From NCBI RefSeq assembly GCF_001815985.1, contig NZ_KV823538.1, forward strand, positions 124,001 through 188,000: 64,000 bases of DNA, given 5' to 3'. Made by a program: the position numbers and the translations under genes. Source of the stretch: Corynebacterium sp. HMSC27B11. Lineage in GTDB: Bacteria > Actinomycetota > Actinomycetes > Mycobacteriales > Mycobacteriaceae. Under the pieces are notes generated by a model. That model was not told the origin of the DNA and made no database searches. It saw only the letters and a program-made list of their open reading frames with translations. Position 1 is the first letter of the stretch. Each line of letters starts with the position of its first letter. Positions 25,088 to 33,376 of this stretch are shown here, in pieces.

Positions 25088-25900
25088 CTACTCTCCTGTG
25101 TCCTTCTTACTCTCGGCTTCGAAGTGGGCGCGCAGGTCGCGGGCTTCGCCGTTACGGGATTGTTCCAGGGTACGGAAAAGATCGAATTGGGTCTCCTCGT
25201 CCCAGTCCTCGTGCCAGCCCGCGAGGCGCAGCAGGGCGTCGAGCACCCCGGCGGTGAAGCCCCACAGCACCATGCCGGAGACGTCGAAAGCGGGGCCGGA
25301 CCAGCCGGCAAAGCCCAGCTTGAAGCGGTAATCCGGGTGGACGAGCTCGCGGATGGCCACGGGCTGAACCCAGTCGTTTTCCACCGTGGCGGGGTGGACG
25401 GGCGAGAACTCGCGCCAGTAGGCGATCACCGGCACGACCGCGAAGTTCGTACGGTCGATGTACACCGGATCCATCACGGCCACGGGCTCCACGCCCTCGG
25501 GGTTGAGGCCGGTCTCTTCGACAGCCTCCCGGACGGCGGTGTCGATCGGGGTGGCGTCCTGGGATTCCCACCCGCCGCCAGGGAAGGCCATCTGCCCGGA
25601 GTGGTTGCGCATGTCCACCCCGCGGTGGGTCAGGACGACGGTGGCGTCCTCCGGGAAGGGGTGGATCGCGGTGGGTCGGTAGTCGGGGTCCCCGCCGAGC
25701 AGGATCAGCACGGCGGAGTAGCGCGGCGGTACGCCGTCCTCGTTGGTCTCCGGGACGTGGCGCGCGGGGTCGTTGAGTGCTGCGTGCACGCTGCCGCTGC
25801 GCGCGGCGGTGGCCAGCCTGGTGAGCCATTCGGGCAGGTCAGCGGCGAGTGGCGGTTGGGTGGTGATGGCGGCGCGCCACTCTTCGAAGGGATAGGGCAT
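25088..25900 (-). CDS. Nudix hydrolase, CoA-pyrophosphatase type
   Basis: A 270-residue Nudix protein. HSGQMAFPGGGWE (near 105) is the UPF0035 signature that marks coenzyme A pyrophosphatases (NudL type). The Nudix box REAVEETGL follows at about residues 130-138. The expected Glu seven residues earlier is replaced, as is common in this subgroup. It should split CoA or its derivatives, or another nucleoside diphosphate. It sits between the TlpA-like gene (4-base gap) and marP, in the conserved order Rv3674c-Rv3671c. Confidence 0.78.
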   Translation of the reverse strand: MPYPFEEWRAAITTQPPLAADLPEWLTRLATAARSGSVHAALNDPARHVPETNEDGVPPRYSAVLILLGGDPDYRPTAIHPFPEDATVVLTHRGVDMRNHSGQMAFPGGGWESQDATPIDTAVREAVEETGLNPEGVEPVAVMDPVYIDRTNFAVVPVIAYWREFSPVHPATVENDWVQPVAIRELVHPDYRFKLGFAGWSGPAFDVSGMVLWGFTAGVLDALLRLAGWHEDWDEETQFDLFRTLEQSRNGEARDLRAHFEAESKKDTGE

Positions 25901-25904
25901 GGTG

Positions 25905-26795
25905 TTAATTCTGCCCGCTCAGGGCGGCGTTTACAGCGGCTTCGAGTTCCTCGTAGTCGCGGAACACTTGGGGGTACATCTGCGCGCGGGTGCCGTCGGC
26001 CCGGTAAACCACCGTGATGGGGACGACCTTCGGCAGGCTGGTTGCGGTATCGAAGCGGTGGCTGCGGTCGGAGTAGACGGGCATGGTCGTGACGTTCAGC
26101 TCGTCCAGGAAGTCCGCCCCGGCCTGGGACTTCTTGTCCAGGTGGATGCCAGCGACATTCCACTCCGGGTGCTGCTTGGCGAGCTTGTCGAAGTGGGGGA
26201 GCTCGCGGCGGCAGGGCTCGCACCACCAGGCCCAGACGTTGATGATCGTGGGCTTGCCGACCAGGGCCGCGCCGAGGTCGGCGGTCTCGTTTTTGCCGCT
26301 GGTGAGGCAGGGCAGCTCGATGCCGGCGAGCTCCGAGTCCGGGGCGGGCTGGGTGGCGCCTTCCGGAGCGGGGCAGCTGCGGGGGTTTGTGATGCTGACG
26401 GGCTGCTCGGGGCCTGGGTCCGCGTCGCCGTCCGCGCCGCGGTCTGACTCGCCTGGAGTGCCGGGCGCCGAGCCGGCGCCACCCACCATGCCCGGTTCGG
26501 CTTGCTGCGGTTGCTGGGATTGTGCGCCGGGCTGATCATCACCGCCGCTCATCACGCCCGCGACCAGCGGGATGGCCGCGACAAGCAGGCCGATAACGAT
26601 GGCGAGAACAAGCAGGAGGACACGCGGGTGCGACGCGCCTGCACCGTCCTCGGAACCGCGGGCGACGTCGACGTCCTCGCAAGTCGCGGTGACCTGGTCG
26701 GGGCCGCCGTGGCCGGGCGCAACGCCGTCGCCTGGCGCAGCGTCGTAGTCTGGCCCAGCGTCGTTGGGATGGGAGCCGGGAGGGGTGGTGGCCAT
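25905..26795 (-). CDS. TlpA-like membrane-anchored thioredoxin
   Basis: A 296-residue protein with an acidic, glycine/proline-rich cytoplasmic start, one membrane helix (near residues 58-82, VLLLVLAIVIGLLVAAIPLV) and an outside thioredoxin fold. The active site is WAWWCEPCRREL, a CxxC of the redoxin/TlpA type, and a second Cys pair (SCPAPEG, LPCLTSG) sits before the fold. It likely reduces or forms disulphides in exported proteins. ATG 26795 is four bases behind the nth stop, so it is part of that operon. The long open frame within nth is not coding. Confidence 0.8.
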   Translation of the reverse strand: MATTPPGSHPNDAGPDYDAAPGDGVAPGHGGPDQVTATCEDVDVARGSEDGAGASHPRVLLLVLAIVIGLLVAAIPLVAGVMSGGDDQPGAQSQQPQQAEPGMVGGAGSAPGTPGESDRGADGDADPGPEQPVSITNPRSCPAPEGATQPAPDSELAGIELPCLTSGKNETADLGAALVGKPTIINVWAWWCEPCRRELPHFDKLAKQHPEWNVAGIHLDKKSQAGADFLDELNVTTMPVYSDRSHRFDTATSLPKVVPITVVYRADGTRAQMYPQVFRDYEELEAAVNAALSGQN

Positions 26796-26799
26796 GGCG

Positions 26800-27597
26800 T
26801 TAATCCTCTCCGAATCCGGCCAGGGCGAGCAGGTGTTCGCGGTCTGGCGAGGTGATGCGGGCCATCGCTTCCTCCGGGTCGGGTGTGCCCGCCAACCCGA
26901 AACTGGGGCACTGCCAGGCCAGGAAGCAGGCGCCACAGGCCGGCTTGCGGGAGTGGCAGACGCGGCGCCCGTGGAAGATGACCCGGTGGCTGAACATGGT
27001 CCACTCCTTGGGCTCGATGAGCTCCATGAGTTCCCGCTCCACCTTGACGGGGTCCTCCTGCTCAGTGAGCTTCCAGCGACGCACGAGGCGGCCCAAATGG
27101 GTGTCCACGGTGATGCCTGGCACGCCGAAAGCATTGCCGAGCACAACGTTCGCGGTCTTGCGCCCCACCCCCGGCAGGGCGACGAGCTCCTCGAGGGTGC
27201 GGGGAACCTCACCGCCGTGCTTCTCAGCGATGGCGGTGCCGAGCCCGATGAGGGAACGGGTCTTGGCCTGGTAAAAACCGGTGGGCCGGATCACCTCGGC
27301 GAGCTCCTCCGGGTCCGCGGCCGCGTAATCGGCAGCGGTGGGATATAACGAAAATAGGACCGGCGTCACACTATTGACCCGCACATCGGTACACTGTGCA
27401 GATAGGACTGTTGCTACGAGAAGCTCCAGTGGCGTCGAAAAGTCGAGCTCCGCATGAGCATCGGGATAGCCGACCGCGAGAGTGCGGTTGAGTTTCCTCG
27501 CCCGGCGCTTGAGCGCCAGCGGGGTTTCCACATGCGAAGGATCTGCGGCGCGATGGCTGCCAGGTTTCGGCAAGCAAGGCGCTGAGGTTTTCGGCAT
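26800..27597 (-). CDS. nth: Endonuclease III
   Basis: A 265-residue base-excision-repair glycosylase/AP lyase for oxidised pyrimidines. The helix-hairpin-helix [14 protein letters not shown] carries the catalytic Lys (near 145). VDTHLGRL carries the catalytic Asp. The iron-sulphur loop is C-x6-C-x2-C-x5-C ([17 protein letters not shown]). About 25 residues at the N-terminus exceed the E. coli length. ATG 27597 is chosen because TACAGT lies 7 bases before it, giving a leaderless mRNA; a longer frame runs into glxR. Divergent glxR starts 58 bases away. Confidence 0.9.
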   Translation of the reverse strand: MPKTSAPCLPKPGSHRAADPSHVETPLALKRRARKLNRTLAVGYPDAHAELDFSTPLELLVATVLSAQCTDVRVNSVTPVLFSLYPTAADYAAADPEELAEVIRPTGFYQAKTRSLIGLGTAIAEKHGGEVPRTLEELVALPGVGRKTANVVLGNAFGVPGITVDTHLGRLVRRWKLTEQEDPVKVERELMELIEPKEWTMFSHRVIFHGRRVCHSRKPACGACFLAWQCPSFGLAGTPDPEEAMARITSPDREHLLALAGFGED

Positions 27598-27604
27598 GGC
27601 TACT

Positions 27605-27610
27605 ACTGTA
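27605..27610 (-). promoter_or_regulatory. -10 box TACAGT, leaderless start of nth operon
   Basis: On the minus strand TACAGT, then 7 bases, then ATG 27597. Confidence 0.55.
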
Positions 27611-27655
27611 GTGTGAGTCCGGTTAAACGTCGTCAAGTGGGAGTGTAAGGAACAG

Positions 27656-28339
27656 ATGGCAGAGAACACCGAGATTCTGTCCCGCGCTGGAATCTTTCAA
27701 GGGGTAGACCCCGAGGCCGTGCAGGCTCTGGTTGAGCAGCTGGAGACCGTCGACTTCCCGCGCGGAACCACGATCTTCGAGGAGGGTGAGCAGGGCGACA
27801 CCCTGTACATCATCACTTCCGGCAAGGTGAAGCTGGCGCGTCACTCCGCGGACGGTCGCGAGAACCTGCTGACCGTCATGGGACCTTCGGACATGTTCGG
27901 TGAACTCTCGATCTTCGACCCGGGCCCGCGCACCTCCTCGGCGGTGTGTGTCACGAAGGTCTCCGCTGGCGTGATGACCTCCCAGATGCTGCACGATTGG
28001 ATCGCCGAGCACCCGGGCATCACGGAGCAGCTACTGCGCGTGCTGGCACGCCGCCTGCGCCGGACGAATAACAGCTTGGCCGACATGATCTTCACGGACG
28101 TTCCGGGCCGCGTGGCCAAGTCGCTGCTGCAGCTGGCCAACCGTTTCGGCATCCAGGAAAACGGCATGCTGCGCGTGCACCACGACCTGACCCAGGAAGA
28201 GATCGCCCAGCTGGTGGGCGCTTCCCGCGAGACGGTGAACAAGGCGCTGGCAGAGTTCGCCCAGCGCGGCTGGATCCGCCTGGAGGGCAAGTCGGTGCTC
28301 ATCGCGGACACCGAGCGCCTCGCACGTCGCGCTCGCTAA
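27656..28339 (+). CDS. glxR: cAMP-responsive global regulator GlxR (Crp/Fnr family)
   Basis: A 227-residue Crp-family regulator. The cyclic-nucleotide pocket contains [15 protein letters not shown], with the Glu, Arg and Ser/Thr that bind cAMP (near residues 80-95). The C-terminal helix-turn-helix is [23 protein letters not shown] (recognition residues R-ETVN-K, near 180-200). Its close match in length and motif to C. glutamicum GlxR, and the nth neighbour, make the identity firm. GlxR binds TGTGA-N6-TCACA and controls a large share of corynebacterial genes. AAGGA precedes ATG 27656. cAMP would come from CyaB at 5.6 kb. Confidence 0.95.
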   Translation: MAENTEILSRAGIFQGVDPEAVQALVEQLETVDFPRGTTIFEEGEQGDTLYIITSGKVKLARHSADGRENLLTVMGPSDMFGELSIFDPGPRTSSAVCVTKVSAGVMTSQMLHDWIAEHPGITEQLLRVLARRLRRTNNSLADMIFTDVPGRVAKSLLQLANRFGIQENGMLRVHHDLTQEEIAQLVGASRETVNKALAEFAQRGWIRLEGKSVLIADTERLARRAR

Positions 28340-28354
28340 CCGGAATATAAAAAA

Positions 28355-28425
28355 GACCAGCCCATGGCTGGTCACCCCGCATGAATGCCTAGCGAGTTTT
28401 CCACTCGCTAGGCATTGCCGTTTTT
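28355..28425. terminator. Double hairpin between convergent glxR and beta-lactamase-fold gene
   Basis: GACCAG/CTGGTC pairs over 28355-28373. A stronger hairpin of 13-base arms (28384-28396 with 28404-28416) is followed by GCCGTTTTT. The first hairpin is preceded by an A run, so the pair can serve both strands. Confidence 0.75.
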
Positions 28426-29287
28426 ACTGCTGCTTCTTCAGGTAGTCGATCGTCACGCGGGTGGACTGTGCAGCGGCATCGCGCAGCACCGGATCCACAT
28501 CCGTGTAGATCTCGTCGACAACATCCATGACGTCAGCATCCTCGCCGAGCTTGGCCAGGGCCTCCCGGACCTGTTCGAGGCGGTGCTCACGGCGCTCGAT
28601 GTAGCGCTCGGCGAGCTCGCTGGTGTCCTCGCGGTCCGGACCGTGGCCCGGCAGCAGCGGCACGCCAGCGCCGCGGCGCTTCAGCTCCTTGAGGGACTCG
28701 ATGTAGAGGCCGAGGTCGCCGTCGGTCTCGGAAATCATGGTGGTGTGGCGGCCGGCGATCGTATCGCCGGTGATAATCGCCTCCACGTCCGAATCATCGG
28801 ATCCACCCTTGGAGTGGATGAGGAAGCACACGGAGTCGGAGGTGTGCCCCGGGGTGTGCATGACCTCGATCGTCGGGGTGAGCCCCTCGATGCGGATGAT
28901 CTCGCCATCCTTCAGCGGCTCAGCGGCGATGCAGTTGTGCTCGTCGAAGGCGCGCACCGGGGCGCCGGAGAGCTGACGGAAGCGCTGGGCACCGTTGGAG
29001 TGGTCGTTATGACGGTGCGTGAGGAGCACGAGGCCGATGGTGGCCTGCGGGCCGTCCTCGTCGCTGGTGCCGGCGCCGATGCTCTCCCCCACGGCCTTGC
29101 TGTGCAGGACGTTGAGGTGTCCCTCGTCCTGCGGGCCCGGATCGATGACGACCGAGACCGGGTCGCCCGGACCGCGAACTACCCAAGAGTTCGTGCCTTC
29201 GAGCGCTGCATAGCTGGGGTTTGGCGCCAACACCACACCGACATTCTCGGTGACCGGGCGCAGCTGACTGTACGCGGGATGTTGCAT
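28424..29287 (-). CDS. Metallo-beta-lactamase-fold hydrolase
   Basis: A 287-residue hydrolase. The metal motif is LLTHRHNDHSNGA (HxHxDH, near residue 92), followed by HTPGHTSDS, ITGDTIAG and LLPGHGPDRED, a full set of dizinc ligands of the glyoxalase II-like branch. It ends in a helical region, as in LACTB2/Rv3677c relatives, which may act on RNA or thioesters. ATG 29287 is chosen because TAGAAT sits 7 bases upstream. A frame extension of 48 codons overlaps the RidA-like gene and is not credible. Its order beside RidA-like, DUF4177 and WhiB-like genes is that of mycobacteria. Confidence 0.78.
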   Translation of the reverse strand: MQHPAYSQLRPVTENVGVVLAPNPSYAALEGTNSWVVRGPGDPVSVVIDPGPQDEGHLNVLHSKAVGESIGAGTSDEDGPQATIGLVLLTHRHNDHSNGAQRFRQLSGAPVRAFDEHNCIAAEPLKDGEIIRIEGLTPTIEVMHTPGHTSDSVCFLIHSKGGSDDSDVEAIITGDTIAGRHTTMISETDGDLGLYIESLKELKRRGAGVPLLPGHGPDREDTSELAERYIERREHRLEQVREALAKLGEDADVMDVVDEIYTDVDPVLRDAAAQSTRVTIDYLKKQQ

Positions 29288-29294
29288 AACTCTA

Positions 29295-29300
29295 ATTCTA
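29295..29300 (-). promoter_or_regulatory. -10 box TAGAAT, leaderless start of beta-lactamase-fold gene
   Basis: On the minus strand TAGAAT, then 7 bases, then ATG 29287. It lies inside the 34-base gap behind the RidA-like gene, so this gene can be transcribed separately. Confidence 0.55.
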
Positions 29301-29321
29301 CGAAAACTCGCGGCTAAAGGC

Positions 29322-29813
29322 CTATTGACGTACCTGAACGATGATGTCGACCTCCACTGGGGAGCCCAGTGGCAGCTCTGCGACACCGACGGCGGCACGG
29401 GCGTGCTGGCCAGCGTCGCCGAAAATCTCACCGAGGATGTCGCTCGCTCCGTTAACGACGCCAGGCTGGCCGCCGAAGCCGGTGGCGGAGGCGACGTAGC
29501 CCGTGACCTTCACGATGCGTTCGATGTTCTCCAGGCCGACCTCTGCGGCGGCGGCCGCCACGGCGTTGAGCACGGCGATACGAGCCAGCTCGTAGGCCTC
29601 TTCCGGGCTGACCTGGGCTCCCGTGTGGGTGCCGATCTCGCCAACGAGGCCGAGCTTCGGCAACTCACCGTTGACGAAAGGCAGCTGGCCGGAGGTGTAG
29701 ACGACGTCGCCGCAACGAACGGCGGGGACATAAGACGCGACGGCGGCCGCGACGGGCGGCAGCTCGATGCCGAGCTCGTCGAGCCGGGCTGGAACCTGAG
29801 ACTTCTCGGCCAT
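29322..29813 (-). CDS. RidA/YjgF-family protein
   Basis: A 163-residue protein of the YjgF/RidA superfamily (Rv3678c-like). VYTSGQLPFVNGE, YVASATGFGGQPGVVNGASD and HARAAVGVAELPLGSPVEVD match the family fold. The last segment carries the Arg (in HARAAVG) that binds the carboxylate in imine deaminases. Canonical members hydrolyse reactive enamines/imines; this longer subgroup has no firm function. ATG 29813 overlaps nothing and follows the DUF4177 stop by two bases, suggesting coupled translation. Confidence 0.75.
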   Translation of the reverse strand: MAEKSQVPARLDELGIELPPVAAAVASYVPAVRCGDVVYTSGQLPFVNGELPKLGLVGEIGTHTGAQVSPEEAYELARIAVLNAVAAAAAEVGLENIERIVKVTGYVASATGFGGQPGVVNGASDILGEIFGDAGQHARAAVGVAELPLGSPVEVDIIVQVRQ

Positions 29814-29815
29814 TT

Positions 29816-29971
29816 TTAGTCCAGCTCCCGCTTCATGTAGGCGACGTGCTGCTCGCCGGTCGGACCTGGCAGGACGGAGACGAGCTCCCAACCATCCTGG
29901 CCCCAGTTATCGAGGATCTGCTTGGTCGCGTGGGTGAGCAGTGGCACGGTGACATATTCCCATTTCTTCAT
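29816..29971 (-). CDS. Small DUF4177-family protein
   Basis: A 51-residue protein beginning MKKWEYVTVPLLTHATKQIL and containing DNWGQDGWELVSVLPGP, the DUF4177 pattern. It ends in YMKRELD. It is too short for common length cut-offs but is conserved in this position (between the RidA-like and WhiB-like genes) in Corynebacteriales. Its function is unknown. ATG 29971 is preferred: TATGCT lies 7 bases upstream. ATG 29983 would give 55 residues but removes that -10 from the promoter. The RidA-like gene starts two bases after its stop. Confidence 0.78.
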   Translation of the reverse strand: MKKWEYVTVPLLTHATKQILDNWGQDGWELVSVLPGPTGEQHVAYMKRELD

Positions 29972-29978
29972 GTCCTCG

Positions 29979-29984
29979 AGCATA
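29979..29984 (-). promoter_or_regulatory. -10 box TATGCT, leaderless start of DUF4177 gene
   Basis: On the minus strand TATGCT, then 7 bases (CGAGGAC), then ATG 29971. GAGG within the spacer is too close to the start to be a normal ribosome-binding site. Confidence 0.4.
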
Positions 29985-30033
29985 GCGATCGCGCGCAGGT
30001 TATGGAGAGCGGAAGCTGGAGGGCTACGGATAG

Positions 30034-30079
30034 AAAAATCCCCGGCCGGGGAGGTTTTAGAACCTCTCCCGCCGGGGGA
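30034..30079 (-). terminator. Strong terminator downstream of whiB-like gene
   Basis: The stem spans 30039-30078, with about 18 paired positions around a short TTAG-type loop. On the minus strand it ends in TTTTT (30038-30034). Confidence 0.85.
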
Positions 30080-30153
30080 GCTGCAGGCACATCGGTTAGC
30101 TACCAGCTACTGCGAAATGATGGGCGGGCCGGGTACGGCCCTACTGAGAGGGC

Positions 30154-30537
30154 TTAGGCCTGTCCCTCAGCCTCACGCTGCGCGGCGGCAGCCTCGAGCT
30201 GGCCGGCGAAGAAGTCGGCCCAGTCGGTGACATCCGGGCGGCGGCGCAGCAGGGCTCGGCGCTGACGCTCCGTCATGCCACCCCAGACGCCGAACTCCAC
30301 CTTGTTATCAAGGGCGTCGGCGCGGCACTGCAGAACGACGGGGCAGTGACGGCAGATAGCGACAGCCTTGCGCTGCGCGGCACCCTTCACAAAGAGCTCT
30401 TCTGGATCCACGTTGCGGCAGTGCGCGTGGGTAATCCATTCACCGCGGTTCTTGAAAGACTCGCGGGACGTCAGCTGCTTCACGGTCTGACGCACGGGCT
30501 TTGCTGCTGGTCGGGATTGGGAGCGGGATTCAGCCAT
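30154..30537 (-). CDS. WhiB-like iron-sulphur regulator (WhiB4/WhcA type)
   Basis: A 127-residue Wbl protein. The four cluster ligands are C in AHCRNVD, the pair CRHC, and C in LQCRADAL, giving C-xn-CxxC-x5-C. GVWGGMTERQRR is the turn that contacts the sigma factor, and the arginine-rich RRALLRRRPD follows. Wbl proteins bind a [4Fe-4S] cluster and sense oxygen, NO or redox state. Its place next to the class A PBP gene matches WhiB4 (Rv3681c) and C. glutamicum WhcA, a regulator of oxidative-stress genes. ATG 30537 has GGAGG 6 bases upstream. A longer open frame upstream is non-coding. Confidence 0.88.
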   Translation of the reverse strand: MAESRSQSRPAAKPVRQTVKQLTSRESFKNRGEWITHAHCRNVDPEELFVKGAAQRKAVAICRHCPVVLQCRADALDNKVEFGVWGGMTERQRRALLRRRPDVTDWADFFAGQLEAAAAQREAEGQA

Positions 30538-30660
30538 TCTTCGCCTCCAAGCTGGATCTAACGTTCTTCGTTGCGATGTTCTTTGGGGAACTGATGTGCT
30601 TGCTCTTTCCTCAGCGATCAACAGGATGTGTTGCATAGCCTGCTGAAGCATTGCCCAGAA

Positions 30661-30676
30661 TGTTACGGGGGTCACA
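30661..30676. promoter_or_regulatory. GlxR-like site upstream of whiB-like gene
   Basis: TGTTA-CGGGGG-TCACA matches TGTGA-N6-TCACA at 9 of 10 positions. A weaker copy, TGTCT-AATGCG-TCACA (8 of 10), lies at 30684-30699. Confidence 0.45.
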
Positions 30677-30870
30677 TTTTGGATGTCTAATGCGTCACAA
30701 CGCCGGGGGTGCTTAAGTGAGGAAAAACTTTTCATAGGCCGCGCACCGTTAGCACGACTCGCGCAAACAGCCTCGCCAGGACGTGGAAGCACACTCTGCA
30801 TATGACATGAAATTAGATCGCAGCCGGTTTATGCACGTCAGGACAGAGTTTTCTTTAAATACCTTTAAAA

Positions 30871-30886
30871 TGTGATGCGTCCCACA
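30871..30886. promoter_or_regulatory. GlxR-like site between whiB-like gene and ponA
   Basis: TGTGA-TGCGTC-CCACA matches TGTGA-N6-TCACA at 9 of 10 positions. It lies in the AT-rich centre of the 559-base divergent gap, about 210 bases before ponA. No gene is seen in that gap. Confidence 0.45.
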
Positions 30887-31083
30887 TTTTCTGCCGGGCT
30901 TGCCCGCACGTGATAAATGTCCCCCGAAAACCTGGCAAATATCGGCGAATATTTGTTTGCTCAAAACTAGTCCTAGCGGGGGTAGTAAGCTCCCCCCCGC
31001 CGCACAAACCCCAGCCGCACCTTGCCATCCCACAGCTCAGCCACGGTCGCTTTAGGCGCAATGAGGGTGTCCGGTACGTCGAC

Positions 31084-31089
31084 TAATGT
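31084..31089 (+). promoter_or_regulatory. -10 box TAATGT, leaderless start of ponA
   Basis: TAATGT, then 7 bases, then GTG 31097. Confidence 0.5.
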
Positions 31090-31096
31090 GTGTCGC

Positions 31097-33241
31097 GTGG
31101 AGAAGAACAACGAGCAGAACACGGCAGCCACCGACCGCACCCGGCCCAGGCCGGCCCTCCAGCTGATCGGCGCGACACTGGGCATCGCCATGCTCCTTGC
31201 CCTGGGAATGCTCCCCTTCGCCGGCCTCGGCGGAGCGGTAGTGAACTCCTCCGCGAACACGATGAACGCCAACTTCGCGGATATCGAGACCAACAAGTCC
31301 CTCCCGCAGGCCAGCACCGTCCTGGACCGCGAGGGCAACACCATCGCCTGGATCTACGACCAACGGCGCTTCGACGTCCCGGCGGACAAGATCTCCACCG
31401 CGATGAAGGAATCCATCGTCGCCATCGAGGACCGGCGCTTCTATGAACACAACGGGGTGGACCTGCGTGGCTCGGCCCGCGCGCTAGCCGCCAACCTCTC
31501 CAGCGGCGGGGTGGCTGAAGGAGCTTCCACCCTCAATCAGCAGTACATCAAGAACTACCTGTGGTTGATCAGCGCCAAGAACGACAACGAGCGCGCCGCC
31601 GCCACCGAGACCAGCCTGGCCCGCAAGCTGCGGGAAATGAAGCTCGCGGGCGATCTCGATGAGCGCTTCTCCAAGGACGAGATCCTCACCCGCTACCTCA
31701 ACCTCATCTCCTTCGGCCGCGGCGCCTACGGGGTCGAGGCCGCCGCACGCACCTACTTCGACCACTCCGCCGAGAAGTTGACGGACGCCGAGGCCGCACT
31801 CCTGGCTGGGGTCGTCCAGTCCACCTCCGCGCTGGACCCGTGGGATAACCCGGACGCCGCGAAGACCCGCCGCAACCAGGTTCTCCAGGCGCGCGCCGAT
31901 AACGGTTCCCTCACCCAAGCACAGGCCGATAGCGCGGCCGCCGAGCCGCTGGGAATCGCGGAGAAGCCAGCTGGTGAACCCAATGGCTGCCTCGCGGCCG
32001 GGAATGATGGTTTCTTCTGCGACTACGCCCTGAAGTGGCTTGCAGAGAAGGGCTTCGACCACGAAAAGATTGCCCGCGGCGGCTACACCATCACCACCAC
32101 CCTGGATCCGGCCGCACAGCAGCACGCCGTGCAATCCGCCCAGAGCAATGTGGCCCCCGGCCAGCCCGGGGTGTCTGAAGCCTTGAGCTTCATCGCACCG
32201 ACTGAGGACTCCCACGAGGTCATCGCCATGGCGTCCTCCCGGAAATACGGGCTGGACCAGGAGAAGCACGAGACTGTCCTGCCGCTGCCGCACTCCCTGC
32301 AGGGGCACGGCGCGGGCTCCGTATTCAAGATCTTCGCCGCCGCTGCCGCCATCGAGAAGGGCATGGGGCTGGAGACCAAGCTGGACGTCCCACCGCGGGT
32401 GGAGGTCGATGGCCTCGGCAACGGTGGTGCCTCCGGCTGCCCGCCGGGCAAGTACTGCGTCGAAAATGTGGGCCCCTATAAGCCTTCGATGACGTTGAAG
32501 GAGGCGCTGGCAACCTCCCCGAACACGCCCTTCATTTCGATGCTGCAGGATGTGGGCCTGGAGCGCACGGTCGACTTGGCCGTGAAACTGGGTCTGCGCA
32601 GCTACGCGAAGGAGGGCACCTCCGGGGATAAGTCCATCGCGCAGCGTATTAAGGAGGAACAAACCGGATCCTTCGTGCTCGGCCCCACCCCGGTGGACCC
32701 ACTGGAGCTAACGAACGTCGGCGCCACGCTCGCGGACCAGGGCCGCTGGTGCGAGCCCTCCCCCATCTCCTCGGTGACGGATGCCTCGGGGAAGAAGGTG
32801 GACATCCCCCGCAAGGATTGCGAGAAGGTACTCAACCCGGCCGTCGCCAATGCGCTGGCCAATGGCATGGCGGGCGACGTATCGAATGGCACCGCCGCGG
32901 ATGCCGCCCGCGCCACCGGCTGGAGCGGTCCGATCTCCGCGAAGACCGGCACCACCGAGACCAGCAACTCCGCAGCATTCCTGGGATTCACCCAGAACGT
33001 CGCCGGCAGCAGCTATATCTTCAACGACTCCGGCACCGCCTCGAGCCTGTGCACCTCGCCGGTTCGCCAGTGTGGCTCCGGCAACCTCTACGGCGGCAAC
33101 GAGCCCGCCCGGAGCTTCTTCACCGCCGCCGGCCCCATTGCGAACTCCTACGGCGGCAAGAAGCTGCCGCCCGTGCGGCAGAAGCAAAAGAAGGGCACCG
33201 GCGAGCTCGCCGACGGTGGGGCGGCAGCCGCCCAGCGCTAG
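31097..33241 (+). CDS. ponA: Class A penicillin-binding protein
   Basis: A 714-residue bifunctional peptidoglycan synthase. A membrane helix lies near residues 20-45. The glycosyltransferase domain has the catalytic Glu in VAIEDRRFYEHNGVD (near 110). The transpeptidase domain has SVFK (active Ser, near 412), SPN (near 475) and KTGTTETS (near 615). It builds and crosslinks wall outside the membrane. The family is Rv3682/PonA2, but a PASTA domain is absent. It corresponds in position to C. glutamicum Pbp1a. GTG 31097 is chosen because a -10 hexamer lies 7 bases before it; the frame upstream has no such support. Confidence 0.9.
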   Translation: MEKNNEQNTAATDRTRPRPALQLIGATLGIAMLLALGMLPFAGLGGAVVNSSANTMNANFADIETNKSLPQASTVLDREGNTIAWIYDQRRFDVPADKISTAMKESIVAIEDRRFYEHNGVDLRGSARALAANLSSGGVAEGASTLNQQYIKNYLWLISAKNDNERAAATETSLARKLREMKLAGDLDERFSKDEILTRYLNLISFGRGAYGVEAAARTYFDHSAEKLTDAEAALLAGVVQSTSALDPWDNPDAAKTRRNQVLQARADNGSLTQAQADSAAAEPLGIAEKPAGEPNGCLAAGNDGFFCDYALKWLAEKGFDHEKIARGGYTITTTLDPAAQQHAVQSAQSNVAPGQPGVSEALSFIAPTEDSHEVIAMASSRKYGLDQEKHETVLPLPHSLQGHGAGSVFKIFAAAAAIEKGMGLETKLDVPPRVEVDGLGNGGASGCPPGKYCVENVGPYKPSMTLKEALATSPNTPFISMLQDVGLERTVDLAVKLGLRSYAKEGTSGDKSIAQRIKEEQTGSFVLGPTPVDPLELTNVGATLADQGRWCEPSPISSVTDASGKKVDIPRKDCEKVLNPAVANALANGMAGDVSNGTAADAARATGWSGPISAKTGTTETSNSAAFLGFTQNVAGSSYIFNDSGTASSLCTSPVRQCGSGNLYGGNEPARSFFTAAGPIANSYGGKKLPPVRQKQKKGTGELADGGAAAAQR

Positions 33242-33363
33242 CCGAGGCTAAACCAGGCTAGTCCGGGGCTGGCCCCGGGGCCTGACGCTCACCCGGGGAC
33301 CGAGCGATGCTGGGAGACGGCCGGCTAGAGCGGGCGGGATATCCGGCCCCGACGCACGGTGGA

Positions 33364-33369
33364 TAGACT
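33364..33369 (+). promoter_or_regulatory. -10 box TAGACT, leaderless start of metallophosphoesterase
   Basis: TAGACT, then 7 bases, then GTG 33377. Confidence 0.6.
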
Positions 33370-33376
33370 TAAACCC

